Origin: DUTS01 sp050951605
GTDB lineage: Bacteria; Bacillota; Peptococcia; DRI-13; DTU073
Direction of reading: 5' to 3'
Assembly (NCBI GenBank): GCA_050951605.1
Contig: JBMNJJ010000007.1
Coordinates: 1-37,637, forward strand
DNA length: 37,637 nt
Shown here: one piece after another, positions 16,261 to 25,054 of the stretch
Numbering within the stretch: position 1 is the stretch's first letter
Layout of the letters: the number at the start of each line of letters is the position of its first letter
The notes under the pieces: generated by a model
The model's database searches: none
What the model saw: the letters and a program-made list of their open reading frames with translations, nothing else
Told to the model about the DNA's origin: nothing
Translations under genes and position numbers: made by a program

Positions 16261-17499
16261 TTGAGTTTTAATGGAACTGCAGCCTATCAATTAAAGAGAG
16301 CTATTGAGTTATTAAAATTAAATGATGAAACAGCGAAAGCCCTTTTAGAGCCGAGAAGGTCTTTAGAGGTGACTTTTTCTGTGAGAATGGATGATGGAAG
16401 CGTTAGAGTATTTAAAGGTTATCGAGTACAGCATACTGATGTCATGGGACCCGCTAAAGGTGGTATACGTTTTCATCCTAATGTAGATTTAGACGAAGTT
16501 AAGGCATTGGCAACTTTAATGAGTATTAAATGTTCAGTAATCGGCTTGCCTTATGGTGGAGGCAAAGGTGGCGTTACAGTTAATACGAAAGAGTTATCAG
16601 AAGGCGAATTAGAGAGAGTAAGTAGGGGCTATGTACGCGCTATTGCTCAATTTGTTTCTTCGGATAAAGATGTTCCGGCACCGGATATGTATACGAATGC
16701 TAAAATTATGGCGTGGATGGTAGATGAGTTTTCTACGATTAAACAATGTAATGATTTCGGTTTTATCACTGGGAAACCATTAAGCATAGGTGGTTCTGTG
16801 GGAAGAAATGCGGCTACGGCCCGCGGAGGTTTTTTTGTAACTAAAGCAGCTTGTGAAAAAGAAGGTTTTTCTTTAAAAAAAGCGAGAATAGCTATTCACG
16901 GCTTTGGTAATGTGGGTGGTAATGCGGCGAGAATTTTTGCAGCAGAAGGTAGTAAAGTTGTGGCGATTGCTGATTCGAAAACGGCTATTTATGATGCGCA
17001 AGGAATTGATGTGGAATTAGCGCATAAAATTAAAGCGGAAACGGGTACTTTAGAAGATTATCTCAAGGGACAAAAGATAGCTCCCGATGAATTGTTTAAG
17101 TGTGAATGTGATATTTTAGTTCCGGCTTCGATGGAAGAAGTACTGACCAAGGATAATGCTCATTTAGTTAAGGCGAAGTTAATTGCCGAGTTAGCTAATG
17201 GTCCAACGACACCAGAAGCAGATGAAATATTAGCTGAAAAGGGAGTAACAATCTTACCTGATATTTTGACTAATGCTGGCGGGGTTACGGTAAGTTATTT
17301 TGAATGGATTCAAAATAGGATGGGCTATTACTGGACTGCGGAAGAAGTTGAAGAAAAGTTGGAAAAGTTAATGTATAAAGCATATGAAGATATTTATAAA
17401 TTCAAACGGGAAAATAATTGTCAGGATTATCGTTTAGCTGCTTTTGCTATTGCTACAAAGAGAATTGTTCAGGCCATGAGAGACCGGGGCTGGATTTAA
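16261..17499 (+). CDS. gdhA: Glu/Leu/Phe/Val-type dehydrogenase, probably glutamate dehydrogenase
   Basis: A 412-residue enzyme, normal for hexameric glutamate dehydrogenases, which interconvert glutamate and 2-oxoglutarate plus ammonia using NAD(P). Substrate-side motifs are visible: GYRVQHTDVMGPAKGGIRFHP, the lysine-containing LPYGGGKGGV loop and PAPDMYTNAKIMAWM. The Rossmann domain starts at IAIHGFGNVGGNAARIF. TTG 16261 lies 8 bases after GGGGAGG; the longer frame from ATG 16225 contains that ribosome binding site and is rejected. It is monocistronic, with a long terminator behind. Glutamate is more likely than leucine because of length and the overall motif set, but specificity is not proven by sequence. 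Confidence 0.9.
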   Translation: MSFNGTAAYQLKRAIELLKLNDETAKALLEPRRSLEVTFSVRMDDGSVRVFKGYRVQHTDVMGPAKGGIRFHPNVDLDEVKALATLMSIKCSVIGLPYGGGKGGVTVNTKELSEGELERVSRGYVRAIAQFVSSDKDVPAPDMYTNAKIMAWMVDEFSTIKQCNDFGFITGKPLSIGGSVGRNAATARGGFFVTKAACEKEGFSLKKARIAIHGFGNVGGNAARIFAAEGSKVVAIADSKTAIYDAQGIDVELAHKIKAETGTLEDYLKGQKIAPDELFKCECDILVPASMEEVLTKDNAHLVKAKLIAELANGPTTPEADEILAEKGVTILPDILTNAGGVTVSYFEWIQNRMGYYWTAEEVEEKLEKLMYKAYEDIYKFKRENNCQDYRLAAFAIATKRIVQAMRDRGWI

Positions 17500-17520
17500 G
17501 CAAAAATTTTGAGGCAAATG

Positions 17521-17572
17521 AAAAACCTTTATGTAGACACATTCTTTAAAAGTGTTGCATAAAGGTTTTTTT
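17521..17572 (+). terminator. Long intrinsic terminator after gdhA
   Basis: AAAAACCTTTATG (17521-17533) is perfectly complementary to CATAAAGGTTTTT (17558-17570) and runs into further T. The loop holds a smaller ACAC/GTGT stem. Confidence 0.92.
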
Positions 17573-17661
17573 GTTTACGTTTTTTAAGTGAAATTAGCAT
17601 AAATTAAAGAGAAGGAGGGTAACCTAATTTTTGAAAAATTTATCTAGGAGGCATGATCTTT

Positions 17662-18090
17662 GTGAGTCTTATACCTTGGAATCCTTTTAAAGATATGGAT
17701 AACATTGGCAGGGAAATGAGCAGTTTTTTTGAGAATTCCCCCTTTGCTTTTTTGGGGCGGGCTACTTCACCGCGTGTTGATGTTTATCAGACAGAGACAG
17801 ATGTAATTGTCAAAGTAGAAATACCCGGCGTCTCGAAAGAAGACTTAAATGTCTATATTGATGAAAATTCAATCAGACTTTCCGGGCAAACGAAAAGGGA
17901 TGAACGCTATAAAGATGAGAATATGTACCGGACAGAAAGGTTTTACGGCAGTTTTTCGCGAACCATTCCTTTACCTGTCACCGTAAAATCAGAACAAGCT
18001 AAAGCGGAATATAAGGAAGGTATTTTGTCGATTAGTGTACCGAAAGTAGAACCAACTAAATTAAAGGGTAGACGCATTGATATTCAATAG
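17662..18090 (+). CDS. hsp20: Small heat-shock protein, Hsp20/alpha-crystallin family
   Basis: A 142-residue ATP-independent chaperone that holds unfolding proteins. It starts MSLIPWNPFKDMDNI, a common Hsp20 opening. The alpha-crystallin domain runs from about residue 38 (PRVDVYQTETDVIVKVEIPGV) through AEYKEGILSISVPK, with a C-terminal I-D-I matching the IxI oligomer motif. ATG 17653 is a single base from AGGAGG; GTG 17662 is 10 bases away and is preferred. It is flanked by terminators on both sides and so is transcribed alone. No CIRCE (HrcA) operator is apparent upstream. Confidence 0.93.
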   Translation: MSLIPWNPFKDMDNIGREMSSFFENSPFAFLGRATSPRVDVYQTETDVIVKVEIPGVSKEDLNVYIDENSIRLSGQTKRDERYKDENMYRTERFYGSFSRTIPLPVTVKSEQAKAEYKEGILSISVPKVEPTKLKGRRIDIQ

Positions 18091-18143
18091 ACCAGGTTAA
18101 TTTTTAGAGTTATAAATTATAGAAAAAATAAGAGTGGAATTAC

Positions 18144-18177
18144 AAAGCAACCGCAGAAGTTTTACGGTTGCTTTTTG
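18144..18177 (+). terminator. Intrinsic terminator after hsp20
   Basis: AAAGCAACCG (18144-18153) pairs perfectly with CGGTTGCTTT (18165-18174), followed by more T. Confidence 0.9.
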
Positions 18178-18204
18178 TGTATGCCCATATTAGAGGGATA
18201 ACTA

Positions 18205-18243
18205 TTTAACGTATTTTTAACATTCATTTAATCTGTTCATAAT
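18205..18243 (+). promoter_or_regulatory. Pho box: four hexamers spaced every 11 bp
   Basis: TTTAAC (18205), TTTAAC (18216), TTTAAT (18227) and the weaker CATAAT (18238) recur with exactly 11-base periodicity. This matches the TTAACA-like direct repeats that PhoP dimers bind in Bacillus-type phosphate regulons. The block sits about 60 bases upstream of pstS and just before a possible -10 (TAAAAT, 18254-18259). It predicts induction of the whole operon in phosphate starvation by the PhoP encoded within it. Confidence 0.75.
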
Positions 18244-18301
18244 TTATACATTTTAAAATTAAATTTGAAAGAATAAAAAAAAATTATGAGGAGGTAGATG
18301 A

Positions 18302-19177
18302 ATGTTAAAAGGGTATAAGGTGGTTGTGGGGTTGTTAATGTTATTTTGTGTGGGGAGTATAATTTTTCCCGGTTGTCAAGCGGGAAAAATCCAGGATGAA
18401 ACTAAGGATGGGCTAAACGGCAAGATTACGATCATTGGTTCAACTTCAGTTGGGCCATTGGCAAAAAGTTTAGCAGATGCTTTTATGGAGCAAGAACAAG
18501 GTGTAGCCATTGACATCCAAGAACTTGGTTCTACGGAAGGCATTCAAGCGGCTATTAACGGGACGGCAGATATTGGCACATCATCTCGTGACTTAAAGGA
18601 TGCCGAGAAAGCAACCGATTTAGCTGTACATGTAATTGCTTATGATGGTATTGCCGTAGTTATCAATCCTTCCAATCCTGTTTCAGACCTTACTGGTGAG
18701 CAACTCACGAAAATATTTAAAGGCGAAATTACCAATTGGCAGGAAGTAGGGGGAGCAAATAAACTAATAACGGTTATTAACCGTGAAGCAGGTTCTGGCA
18801 CGAGGGGTGCTTTTCAGGAGTTATTAAAGCTTGAAGAAAAGCAAGCCGATGGGACAAAGAAGTCTTTGCTTACGGATAAGGCTCTGGTTATGGATAGTAC
18901 CGGTGCGGTAAAGGCCTCGGTTGCCGGAAATGAGGCGGCGATTGGCTATATTTCCCTAGGGGTGCTCGATAATACTACCAAAGCGCTTAAAGTGGATGGG
19001 ATTGAACCTACCATTCAAAATGTAATCGAGAAAAAATATGCAATTTGGAGGCCTTTCCTCATGCTGACAAAAAAGGAAGAGTTGAAACCACAGGTCAAGG
19101 CATTTCTCGACTATATTATAAGTGTAGAAGGACAAGAAATAGTGCAAAGGGAAAAATATATTCCGGTTAATGATTAA
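18302..19177 (+). CDS. pstS: Phosphate ABC transporter substrate-binding lipoprotein PstS
   Basis: A 291-residue phosphate-binding protein. The signal peptide ends in a lipobox-like FPGC with Cys25 as the likely lipid anchor. The mature protein opens GKITIIGSTSVGPLAKSLADAF (the phosphate-binding Ser/Thr loop). It continues with DIGTSSRDL, YDGIAVVINPSNPVSDLT, IFKGEITNWQEVGG and INREAGSGTRGAF, all PstS hallmarks. The ribosome binding site AGGAGGT precedes ATG 18302. It is the first gene of the pst operon, behind the Pho box. The lipobox -3 residue (Phe) is unusual but tolerable. Confidence 0.95.
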   Translation: MLKGYKVVVGLLMLFCVGSIIFPGCQAGKIQDETKDGLNGKITIIGSTSVGPLAKSLADAFMEQEQGVAIDIQELGSTEGIQAAINGTADIGTSSRDLKDAEKATDLAVHVIAYDGIAVVINPSNPVSDLTGEQLTKIFKGEITNWQEVGGANKLITVINREAGSGTRGAFQELLKLEEKQADGTKKSLLTDKALVMDSTGAVKASVAGNEAAIGYISLGVLDNTTKALKVDGIEPTIQNVIEKKYAIWRPFLMLTKKEELKPQVKAFLDYIISVEGQEIVQREKYIPVND

Positions 19178-19208
19178 GAAGTTAAGACTTGGTTTAGGAG
19201 GCATAGTC

Positions 19209-20078
19209 TTGAGAAAGAAAAAATTGAAGGAAATTCTAGTAGAGAATAGTTTCTTGCTCTGTGCCTGTGTTGCTATAATCTCTATAGTCATAATTACTCT
19301 TTATATCTTTAGCCAAGGGATGCCGGCATTATTGAAGATTGGGGTAGGGGATTTTGTTCTGGGTCATGTTTGGAAACCTTTGGAGAATCAGTTTGGAATT
19401 CTTCCGATGATTGTAGTTTCTTTGCTAGGTACGCTGGGGGCTGTTTTCCTGGGAACGGTTGTCGGCCTGTTTACGGCTATTTTTCTGGCGGAAATTGCCC
19501 CTAATTGGCTTGTAAAAATATTCAGGCCAGCCATTGACCTTCTGGCCGGGATACCTTCTGTGGTTTATGGTTTTTTTGGACTAGTAGTGATTGTCCCCAT
19601 AATTCGTAATACCTTAGGCGGACCGGGGAACAGCCTTTTAGCTGTAATTATTATTCTATCGATCATGATTCTTCCTACAATTATTAGTATTTCTGAAACA
19701 TCATTACGTTCAGTACCCAGAGAATATAAGGAGGGGTCTTTGGCCTTAGGGGCTTCTCCAATTAAGACAATTTTTAAGGTAATTGTTCCGGCAGCACGTT
19801 CGGGAATTCTAGCGGCAATCGTCTTGGGTACAGGCAGAGCTATCGGAGAAACGATGGCTGTAATCCTTGTTGCCGGTAATACCCCAATTTTTCCTGAATC
19901 TATTCTTTCCCCGGTACGAACTTTAACCGTAAATATCGCCATGGAAATGGGTTATGCTTATGGTCTGCATCGGGAGGCACTTTTTGCGACGGGAGTTATC
20001 CTTTTCTTATTTATTATGGCTTTAAATATTGTTTTTAATTTGCTGGTATATCAAAAAGAAAGCAGGTGTGAAAAATGA
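19209..20078 (+). CDS. pstC: Phosphate ABC transporter permease PstC
   Basis: A 289-residue inner-membrane permease with six predicted helices. It shows FRPAIDLLAGIPSVVYGFFGL and the coupling loop with EYKEGSLALGASPIKTIFKVIVPAA, the EAA-type contact with PstB. ATG 19170 would overlap pstS and has no ribosome binding site. TTG 19209 is 7 bases after AGGAGG and is preferred, leaving a 31-base gap to pstS. It overlaps pstA by 4 bases, which indicates coupled translation. Confidence 0.94.
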   Translation: MRKKKLKEILVENSFLLCACVAIISIVIITLYIFSQGMPALLKIGVGDFVLGHVWKPLENQFGILPMIVVSLLGTLGAVFLGTVVGLFTAIFLAEIAPNWLVKIFRPAIDLLAGIPSVVYGFFGLVVIVPIIRNTLGGPGNSLLAVIIILSIMILPTIISISETSLRSVPREYKEGSLALGASPIKTIFKVIVPAARSGILAAIVLGTGRAIGETMAVILVAGNTPIFPESILSPVRTLTVNIAMEMGYAYGLHREALFATGVILFLFIMALNIVFNLLVYQKESRCEK

Positions 20079-20932
20079 GAAAGAGCCTGAAACTGTTTCG
20101 AGGTAACTGTCTAAAGGACAAAATTTTAGAGCTATTGCTAGGGTTTTTTTCTTTTTTCACTTTGGCTATTCTCGTCTGGATACTTTTGTATATACTTGTT
20201 CAGGGAATCCCTAATCTTTCGTGGGGATTTTTAACAACACCTTACCGTGGGCAGAGTAGAGGTATTTTACCGATGATAATAGCTACATTATATGTGGTTT
20301 TAATTTCTGTCGCTGTTTCTACACCCATCGGGATGGGGGCTGCTATTTATCTTACAGAGTATGCTAAACCCGGAAAGCTAGTCAGGACAATTCGTTTTGC
20401 GACAGAAAGCCTTGCTGGTATACCTTCGATCATCTATGGCTTATTTGGATATGTATTTTTTGTGACGGCATTACATTTCAAATTTTCTTTACTCTCAGGT
20501 TCTTTAACTTTAGGGATTATGGTATTACCGGCGATTATCAGAACGACAGAGGAAGCCTTGAAGGCTGTTCCCGCTAGTTATCGGGAAGGAAGTTTAGCCC
20601 TGGGAGCGACAAAACTTTGGACAATCACGAAGGTAGTTCTTCCCTCTGCTATCCCCGGAATACTTACGGGAGTAATTTTGAGCATTGGTCGGATTGTAGG
20701 AGAAACTGCCGTACTAATCTTTACCGCGGGTACAGCAATACAGGGAATGGATGTTTCTTTAACGGATTCGTGTAGAACACTGTCTGTGCATTTATATATG
20801 TTAGCTAAGGAAGGGTTATCTTTTCAGGAGACTTTTGCTACTGCTACTATATTGATTTTTATAGTAGCTTTAATTAATTACTTAGCCAGCCGAGTAGCTG
20901 CAAATCTTAAGAAGGGAACAACGGGTGTATGA
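20075..20932 (+). CDS. pstA: Phosphate ABC transporter permease PstA
   Basis: A 285-residue permease partner of PstC. Visible motifs are TPIGMGAAIYLTEYAKPGKL, ATESLAGIPSIIYGLFGYVFF and the EAA loop SYREGSLALGATKLWTITKV. Its ATG overlaps the pstC stop by 4 bases and its stop overlaps pstB by 4 bases, as expected for a tightly coupled transporter operon. The length and six-helix pattern are normal. Confidence 0.95.
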   Translation: MRKSLKLFRGNCLKDKILELLLGFFSFFTLAILVWILLYILVQGIPNLSWGFLTTPYRGQSRGILPMIIATLYVVLISVAVSTPIGMGAAIYLTEYAKPGKLVRTIRFATESLAGIPSIIYGLFGYVFFVTALHFKFSLLSGSLTLGIMVLPAIIRTTEEALKAVPASYREGSLALGATKLWTITKVVLPSAIPGILTGVILSIGRIVGETAVLIFTAGTAIQGMDVSLTDSCRTLSVHLYMLAKEGLSFQETFATATILIFIVALINYLASRVAANLKKGTTGV

Positions 20933-21693
20933 ACAATAAAAGTAAAGAAATCATTAAAATAAAAGAATTAAATCTTTTTTATGGGAAGGTCCATGCTTTA
21001 AAAGACATAAATATAGAGATAGCCGCGAAAAAAGTTATTGCTTTAATCGGGCCATCAGGTTGTGGTAAATCTACTTTTTTAAGGACACTCAACCGAATGA
21101 ATGATCTAATCCCCAGCGTTAGCATAACAGGTGAAGTATATTTTGCCGGTTTAAATATTTATGGTGATTGTGATGTCGTAGAATTGCGTAAACGTGTGGG
21201 TATGGTTTTCCAAAAGCCTAATCCTTTCCCGATGTCGGTGTTTGATAATGTAGCCTATGGTCCGAGGGTTCATGGGGTTAAATCCAAGCCAAAACTTGAG
21301 GAGATTGTAGAAAAAAGTCTTCGTAGGGCCGCTCTTTGGGATGAGGTAAAGGATCGGCTGAAGAAGTCGGCGTTAAGCCTTTCCGGAGGACAGCAACAAA
21401 GGCTCTGTATGGCAAGGGTGCTGGCGGTTGAACCGGAAGTAGTTTTAATGGATGAACCGACATCAGCATTGGATCCTCTTTCCACATTGAAAATTGAAGA
21501 TTTGATTGGTGAACTTAAGAAAAGATATACCATTATTATTGTTACTCATAATATGCAGCAGGCAGGGCGGATCTCGGATCAGACGGCGTTTTTTCTCCAA
21601 GGGGAAATAGTGGAATATGATTCCACAGAAAAGATTTTTAGTAAACCGCGTGATCAGAGAACAGAAGATTATATTACAGGTAGGTTTGGTTAA
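20929..21693 (+). CDS. pstB: Phosphate ABC transporter ATPase PstB
   Basis: The 254-residue ATPase that powers phosphate import. Walker A is GPSGCGKST (41-49), then RTLNRMNDL, Q-loop VGMVFQKPNPFPMSVFDNV, signature LSGGQQQR, Walker B VVLMDEPTSALDP and the His switch IIIVTHNMQQA. The motif set and length are those of PstB rather than other ABC ATPases (KPNPFPMS is diagnostic). It is followed after 28 bases by phoU. Confidence 0.97.
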   Translation: MNNKSKEIIKIKELNLFYGKVHALKDINIEIAAKKVIALIGPSGCGKSTFLRTLNRMNDLIPSVSITGEVYFAGLNIYGDCDVVELRKRVGMVFQKPNPFPMSVFDNVAYGPRVHGVKSKPKLEEIVEKSLRRAALWDEVKDRLKKSALSLSGGQQQRLCMARVLAVEPEVVLMDEPTSALDPLSTLKIEDLIGELKKRYTIIIVTHNMQQAGRISDQTAFFLQGEIVEYDSTEKIFSKPRDQRTEDYITGRFG

Positions 21694-21721
21694 ACAGGAG
21701 AAAGGAGTGGAGGAGGAAGTT

Positions 21722-22384
21722 ATGCATACGCGTTATTTATTTAACAAAAAGCTAGAAGAATTACATCTTGATTTAATAAAAATGGGGAGTTTGGTAGAGG
21801 AATCCATTGAGAAAACTATTCTGGCTCTCAAAAAGCAGGATATTGAGTTGGCCGAGAGAATAGTTAAAAATGATGACCTTATTGATGACCTTGAACAAAA
21901 AATTGAGAAGAAGTGTCTGATTATTATTGCGAGGCAACAGCCTTTAGCCAAGGATTTAAGGGCAATAGGTGCCGCACTGAAAATGATTACTGATATGGAA
22001 AGAATAGCCGACCATTCAGCAGATATTGCGGAAATAACTATGCGGATGGTGAATGAACATTATATTAAGCCTCTGATCGATATTCCTCAAATGGCTGAAT
22101 TAGCTAAAGGAATGGTGAACAAGTCTATTGATGCCTACGTTAAACAGGATATTGAAATAGCTAAAGCCGTCTGTGATTATGATGATCAAGTAGATAATTT
22201 GTTTGAGCAGATTGTTCTGGAATTAATGGAAATAATGAAGAAGGAGCCGCAGACGGTTGAACAAGCAACGAATCTTTTGTTTATTGCGAAATACCTTGAG
22301 AGAATGGCCGATCATGCTACCAATATCAGCGAATGGGTAATCTTTAATGTGACAGGTGAACATATTCGTTGTGACAGGGGGTAA
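21722..22384 (+). CDS. phoU: Phosphate signalling protein PhoU
   Basis: A 220-residue all-helical protein with two PhoU repeats. Each carries the metal-cluster motif: one near ITDMERIADHSADIAE, one near LERMADHATNISEW. PhoU links the Pst transporter to the PhoR kinase and damps the response when phosphate is plentiful. The open frame extends back into pstB, but ATG 21722 with GGAGGAGG just upstream is the evident start. Its TAA is followed at once by the phoP start region. Confidence 0.95.
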   Translation: MHTRYLFNKKLEELHLDLIKMGSLVEESIEKTILALKKQDIELAERIVKNDDLIDDLEQKIEKKCLIIIARQQPLAKDLRAIGAALKMITDMERIADHSADIAEITMRMVNEHYIKPLIDIPQMAELAKGMVNKSIDAYVKQDIEIAKAVCDYDDQVDNLFEQIVLELMEIMKKEPQTVEQATNLLFIAKYLERMADHATNISEWVIFNVTGEHIRCDRG

Positions 22385-22390
22385 TTGTTG

Positions 22391-23098
22391 ATGTCTAAGG
22401 AATTAATTTTTGCCGTTGATGATGAAGTGCATATACGACAACTTATTAAATACAATCTTGAAGAAAACGGTTATCAAGTAAAAACTTTTGAAAATGGAGA
22501 AACGTTACTTCAAGAGATAGACATTACCGTACCGGATTTATTTATTTTAGACATCATGCTACCGGGTAAAGATGGCTTGGAACTATGTCGTGAAATTAGA
22601 CAAAAGAGTAGGACAAAAAATATTCCCATTATCATGTTGACAGCGAAGAGTGAAGAATTTGATAAAGTCTTAGGTTTAGAGTTAGGAGCTGATGATTACT
22701 TAACAAAACCTTTTGGGGTTAGAGAGTTAGTGGCTAGGGTAAAAGCCTTGCTTAGGCGGATGGATAGTCTTGGTACTGGGGAAGAGGCTGATTTGTTAAA
22801 ACAGGGGGATATTTTAATTGATTGTGCCAGGCATGAAGTGTTCAAAAGAGGGGCTTTAATTGTTTTGACTTATAAGGAATTTGAACTTCTGAAGATGTTG
22901 GTAAGGCATAAAGGAAAGGTCTTATCTAGGGAAATGTTACTGGAAAAAGTTTGGGGATTTGATTATCTTGGTGAAACAAGGACAGTCGATGTGCATATCA
23001 GATATTTAAGGCAGAAACTGGAGGATGACAGTGATCATCCTGTTTATATCAAAACGGTGCGGGGGATTGGCTATAAGTTTGCAGATGAAAGAATTTAG
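22391..23098 (+). CDS. phoP: Phosphate response regulator PhoP/PhoB (OmpR family)
   Basis: A 235-residue two-component regulator. The receiver domain has the acidic pair D10-D11, phospho-acceptor Asp54 (FILDIMLPG), Thr in MLTAKSE and Lys in YLTKPFG. The winged-helix output domain contains LTYKEFELLKMLVRHKGKV and TVDVHIRYLRQKL. It should bind the 11-bp repeats upstream of pstS, giving positive autoregulation. Three in-frame starts (TTG 22385, TTG 22388, ATG 22391) follow phoU; the ATG is 9 bases from AGGGGG and is chosen. In many Firmicutes phoPR lies apart from pst; here it is at the end of the same operon. Confidence 0.93.
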   Translation: MSKELIFAVDDEVHIRQLIKYNLEENGYQVKTFENGETLLQEIDITVPDLFILDIMLPGKDGLELCREIRQKSRTKNIPIIMLTAKSEEFDKVLGLELGADDYLTKPFGVRELVARVKALLRRMDSLGTGEEADLLKQGDILIDCARHEVFKRGALIVLTYKEFELLKMLVRHKGKVLSREMLLEKVWGFDYLGETRTVDVHIRYLRQKLEDDSDHPVYIKTVRGIGYKFADERI

Positions 23099-23129
23099 GA
23101 ACTTTAGACAAAGGGGTTAGCGTGAAGCG

Positions 23130-24935
23130 ATGAGAAAGAAAATAATTATTTATTATTTAATCCTGACGATAACTGCTGTCTCCATTATGGCTTTTTTTAT
23201 GTGGAGAGCCGCTTATAATTTATATCAAGATGAATTGGAAGAAAAACTTGTTTATTCTGCTAAACTTATTGGACAAGAACTTTTGGCTAAAAGCAGAAAC
23301 AAGGGAGCGGTGGATTATGACGAGGCCGCTCATAAATATGCCCAAATATTAACAGCAGATCAGAACAATAAAACGAGGATTACTTTTATTGATTATGAGG
23401 GTAACGTTCTCGGTGAATCTGAGGCTGATTATCGCCTCATGGGCAATCATCGCAACCGGAAGGAAGTATGGGAGGCGATAGAAAAAGGTCGAGGGATGGA
23501 TATTCGTTCCAGTGGTACGTTGAAGAGTAAATATTTGTATGTCGCCTTGTCTTACCCCGAAACGGGTATAGTAACGAGAGTGTCTGTGCCTATGGTTCAG
23601 TTGGCCTTTCTTCATCAAAAAATCTTAGGGTCTTCTCTCTTGGCTTTTTTAATAGGTTTACTGATTACGGTAGTTCTTGTTTGGAGATTTTCCGACCAGC
23701 TCCTTAAACCGATTAATGCCCTAAAGCTAGCTTTTAATAAAGTAGCCCAAGGAGATTATACGGCAAGAGTGAGGTATCTGGAGAATGATGAATTCAGAGA
23801 CCTTGCTGATGGCTTTAACAGGATGACGGTAAAACTTGAAAATACAGTTGCCGATCTCCAGCGGAAAAAGGCACAAGTAGAATTAATTTTAAATAATATG
23901 GTCAACGGAATTATCGCTGTTGATCAGAATATGAGAATAATCTTGCTTAATTCTCTGGCTTGTGATTTATTTGGGTTGGAGAGTGTGACAAGTACTCAGG
24001 GGGCCTACTTCATTGAAAAGGTCAGAAATAATGAAATAAACACAATGATTAAAGAAACCTCTGCCCATGGTTTCCCTTTAAGCAAAGAAATAAACATGGG
24101 TTTTTCTGATGAAAAAATTTACAGGGTGTACTCTAGCCCTATAAATTCGATGGGTAGTACGAATACAAAGTTAGGCGTTATTATTTCTATTCATGACATC
24201 ACCAAAATTAAAAAGTTGGAGCAAATAAGAACAGAGTTCATTTCTAATGTTACACATGAACTGAAGACACCTCTTACCTCCATCAGAGGCTTTATCGAAA
24301 CCTTAAGGAATGGAGCGATTAATAAACCGGAGGTAGCTGAAGATTTTCTTAAGATTATTGATCTAGAAGCCGAACGATTATATATCTTAATTAATGACAT
24401 TCTCCAACTTTCGGAAATTGAAACGATGCCGCAGGATGTGCAGATAGATGCCTATCGGCTAAAGCTCATTGTAGATGAGGTTTTGGCAATCTTTTCCGAG
24501 ACGGCAAGTAAAAAGAAGCTTACTATAACAACGGAGATTGCGGCGGATCTGGTGATCACTGCCAATAGAAATCGAATTAAGCAGATGTTCATTAATTTGC
24601 TAGATAATGCGATCAAATATAATGTGGAAGAGGGCAGTATTAAGATAAAGGCTTGGCAAACCGCCGATAAGCTGCTCATGACCATAAAAGATGATGGTAT
24701 CGGGATTGGGAAAGAACATCTGGACAGGATTTTTGAACGTTTTTACAGGGTGGATAAAGGGAGGTCCAGAGCATTAGGGGGAACCGGCTTAGGCTTGTCC
24801 ATTGTTAAGCATATCGTTAATCTCTATAAAGGCACGATTGAGGTTAATAGTGAACCCGGTCGGGGAACGGAATTTATTATCAGTTGGCCTGTTGCAGAGC
24901 GATTACCATCTTGTGAAGAATTTAATAATGTATAA
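23130..24935 (+). CDS. phoR: Phosphate sensor histidine kinase PhoR
   Basis: A 601-residue membrane kinase. Membrane helix about 7-25, an extracytoplasmic PAS-like sensor (to about 165), second helix about 168-190, then HAMP (FSDQLLKPINAL through DEFRDLADGFNRM) and a cytoplasmic PAS domain (about 250-370). The HisKA box SNVTHELKTPLTSIRGF carries His376, and the ATPase domain has N-box NLLDNAIKYN, G1 DDGIGIG, F-box FERFYRVDKG and G2 GTGLGLSIV. It phosphorylates PhoP. It is the last gene of the operon and is closed by a strong hairpin. The long extracytoplasmic sensor follows the Bacillus PhoR style rather than the enterobacterial type. Confidence 0.94.
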   Translation: MRKKIIIYYLILTITAVSIMAFFMWRAAYNLYQDELEEKLVYSAKLIGQELLAKSRNKGAVDYDEAAHKYAQILTADQNNKTRITFIDYEGNVLGESEADYRLMGNHRNRKEVWEAIEKGRGMDIRSSGTLKSKYLYVALSYPETGIVTRVSVPMVQLAFLHQKILGSSLLAFLIGLLITVVLVWRFSDQLLKPINALKLAFNKVAQGDYTARVRYLENDEFRDLADGFNRMTVKLENTVADLQRKKAQVELILNNMVNGIIAVDQNMRIILLNSLACDLFGLESVTSTQGAYFIEKVRNNEINTMIKETSAHGFPLSKEINMGFSDEKIYRVYSSPINSMGSTNTKLGVIISIHDITKIKKLEQIRTEFISNVTHELKTPLTSIRGFIETLRNGAINKPEVAEDFLKIIDLEAERLYILINDILQLSEIETMPQDVQIDAYRLKLIVDEVLAIFSETASKKKLTITTEIAADLVITANRNRIKQMFINLLDNAIKYNVEEGSIKIKAWQTADKLLMTIKDDGIGIGKEHLDRIFERFYRVDKGRSRALGGTGLGLSIVKHIVNLYKGTIEVNSEPGRGTEFIISWPVAERLPSCEEFNNV

Positions 24936-24937
24936 AA

Positions 24938-24977
24938 CAAAGGGAAGTTCCTGAATAATACTCGGAGCTTCCCTTTG
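24938..24977. terminator. Hairpin between convergent phoR and the leftward Fe-S gene
   Basis: CAAAGGGAAG (24938-24947) and CTTCCCTTTG (24968-24977) are perfectly complementary, with a further TCC/GGA inside. The plus side is not followed by a T-run, but reading leftward the hairpin runs into TTTTATAC. It may terminate the leftward Fe-S gene better than phoR, or work in both directions. Confidence 0.7.
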
Positions 24978-25054
24978 CTGACCGGAGATATTGTGTTTGA
25001 AGTAAAGATTGTTCAATTATTTAAGAACTTGGGGGGGAAAATAAAAGGGTCGTT

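Noticed and set aside
17631..17690. 19-codon ORF (TTG) after AAGGAGGG, overlapping the hsp20 start
   Set aside because: The spacing of 11 bases is long and the ORF is very short; it could be a leader but nothing else supports it.
19170..19177. Overlap of pstS and pstC by 8 bases
   Set aside because: The upstream ATG of pstC has no ribosome binding site, while TTG 19209 has an ideal AGGAGG, so the overlap is probably an artefact of choosing the longest frame.
18956..19942. Long minus-strand open frames opposite pstS and pstC (18956-19291 and 19565-19942)
   Set aside because: They are mirror frames of strongly conserved pst genes, with no ribosome binding site and no motif.
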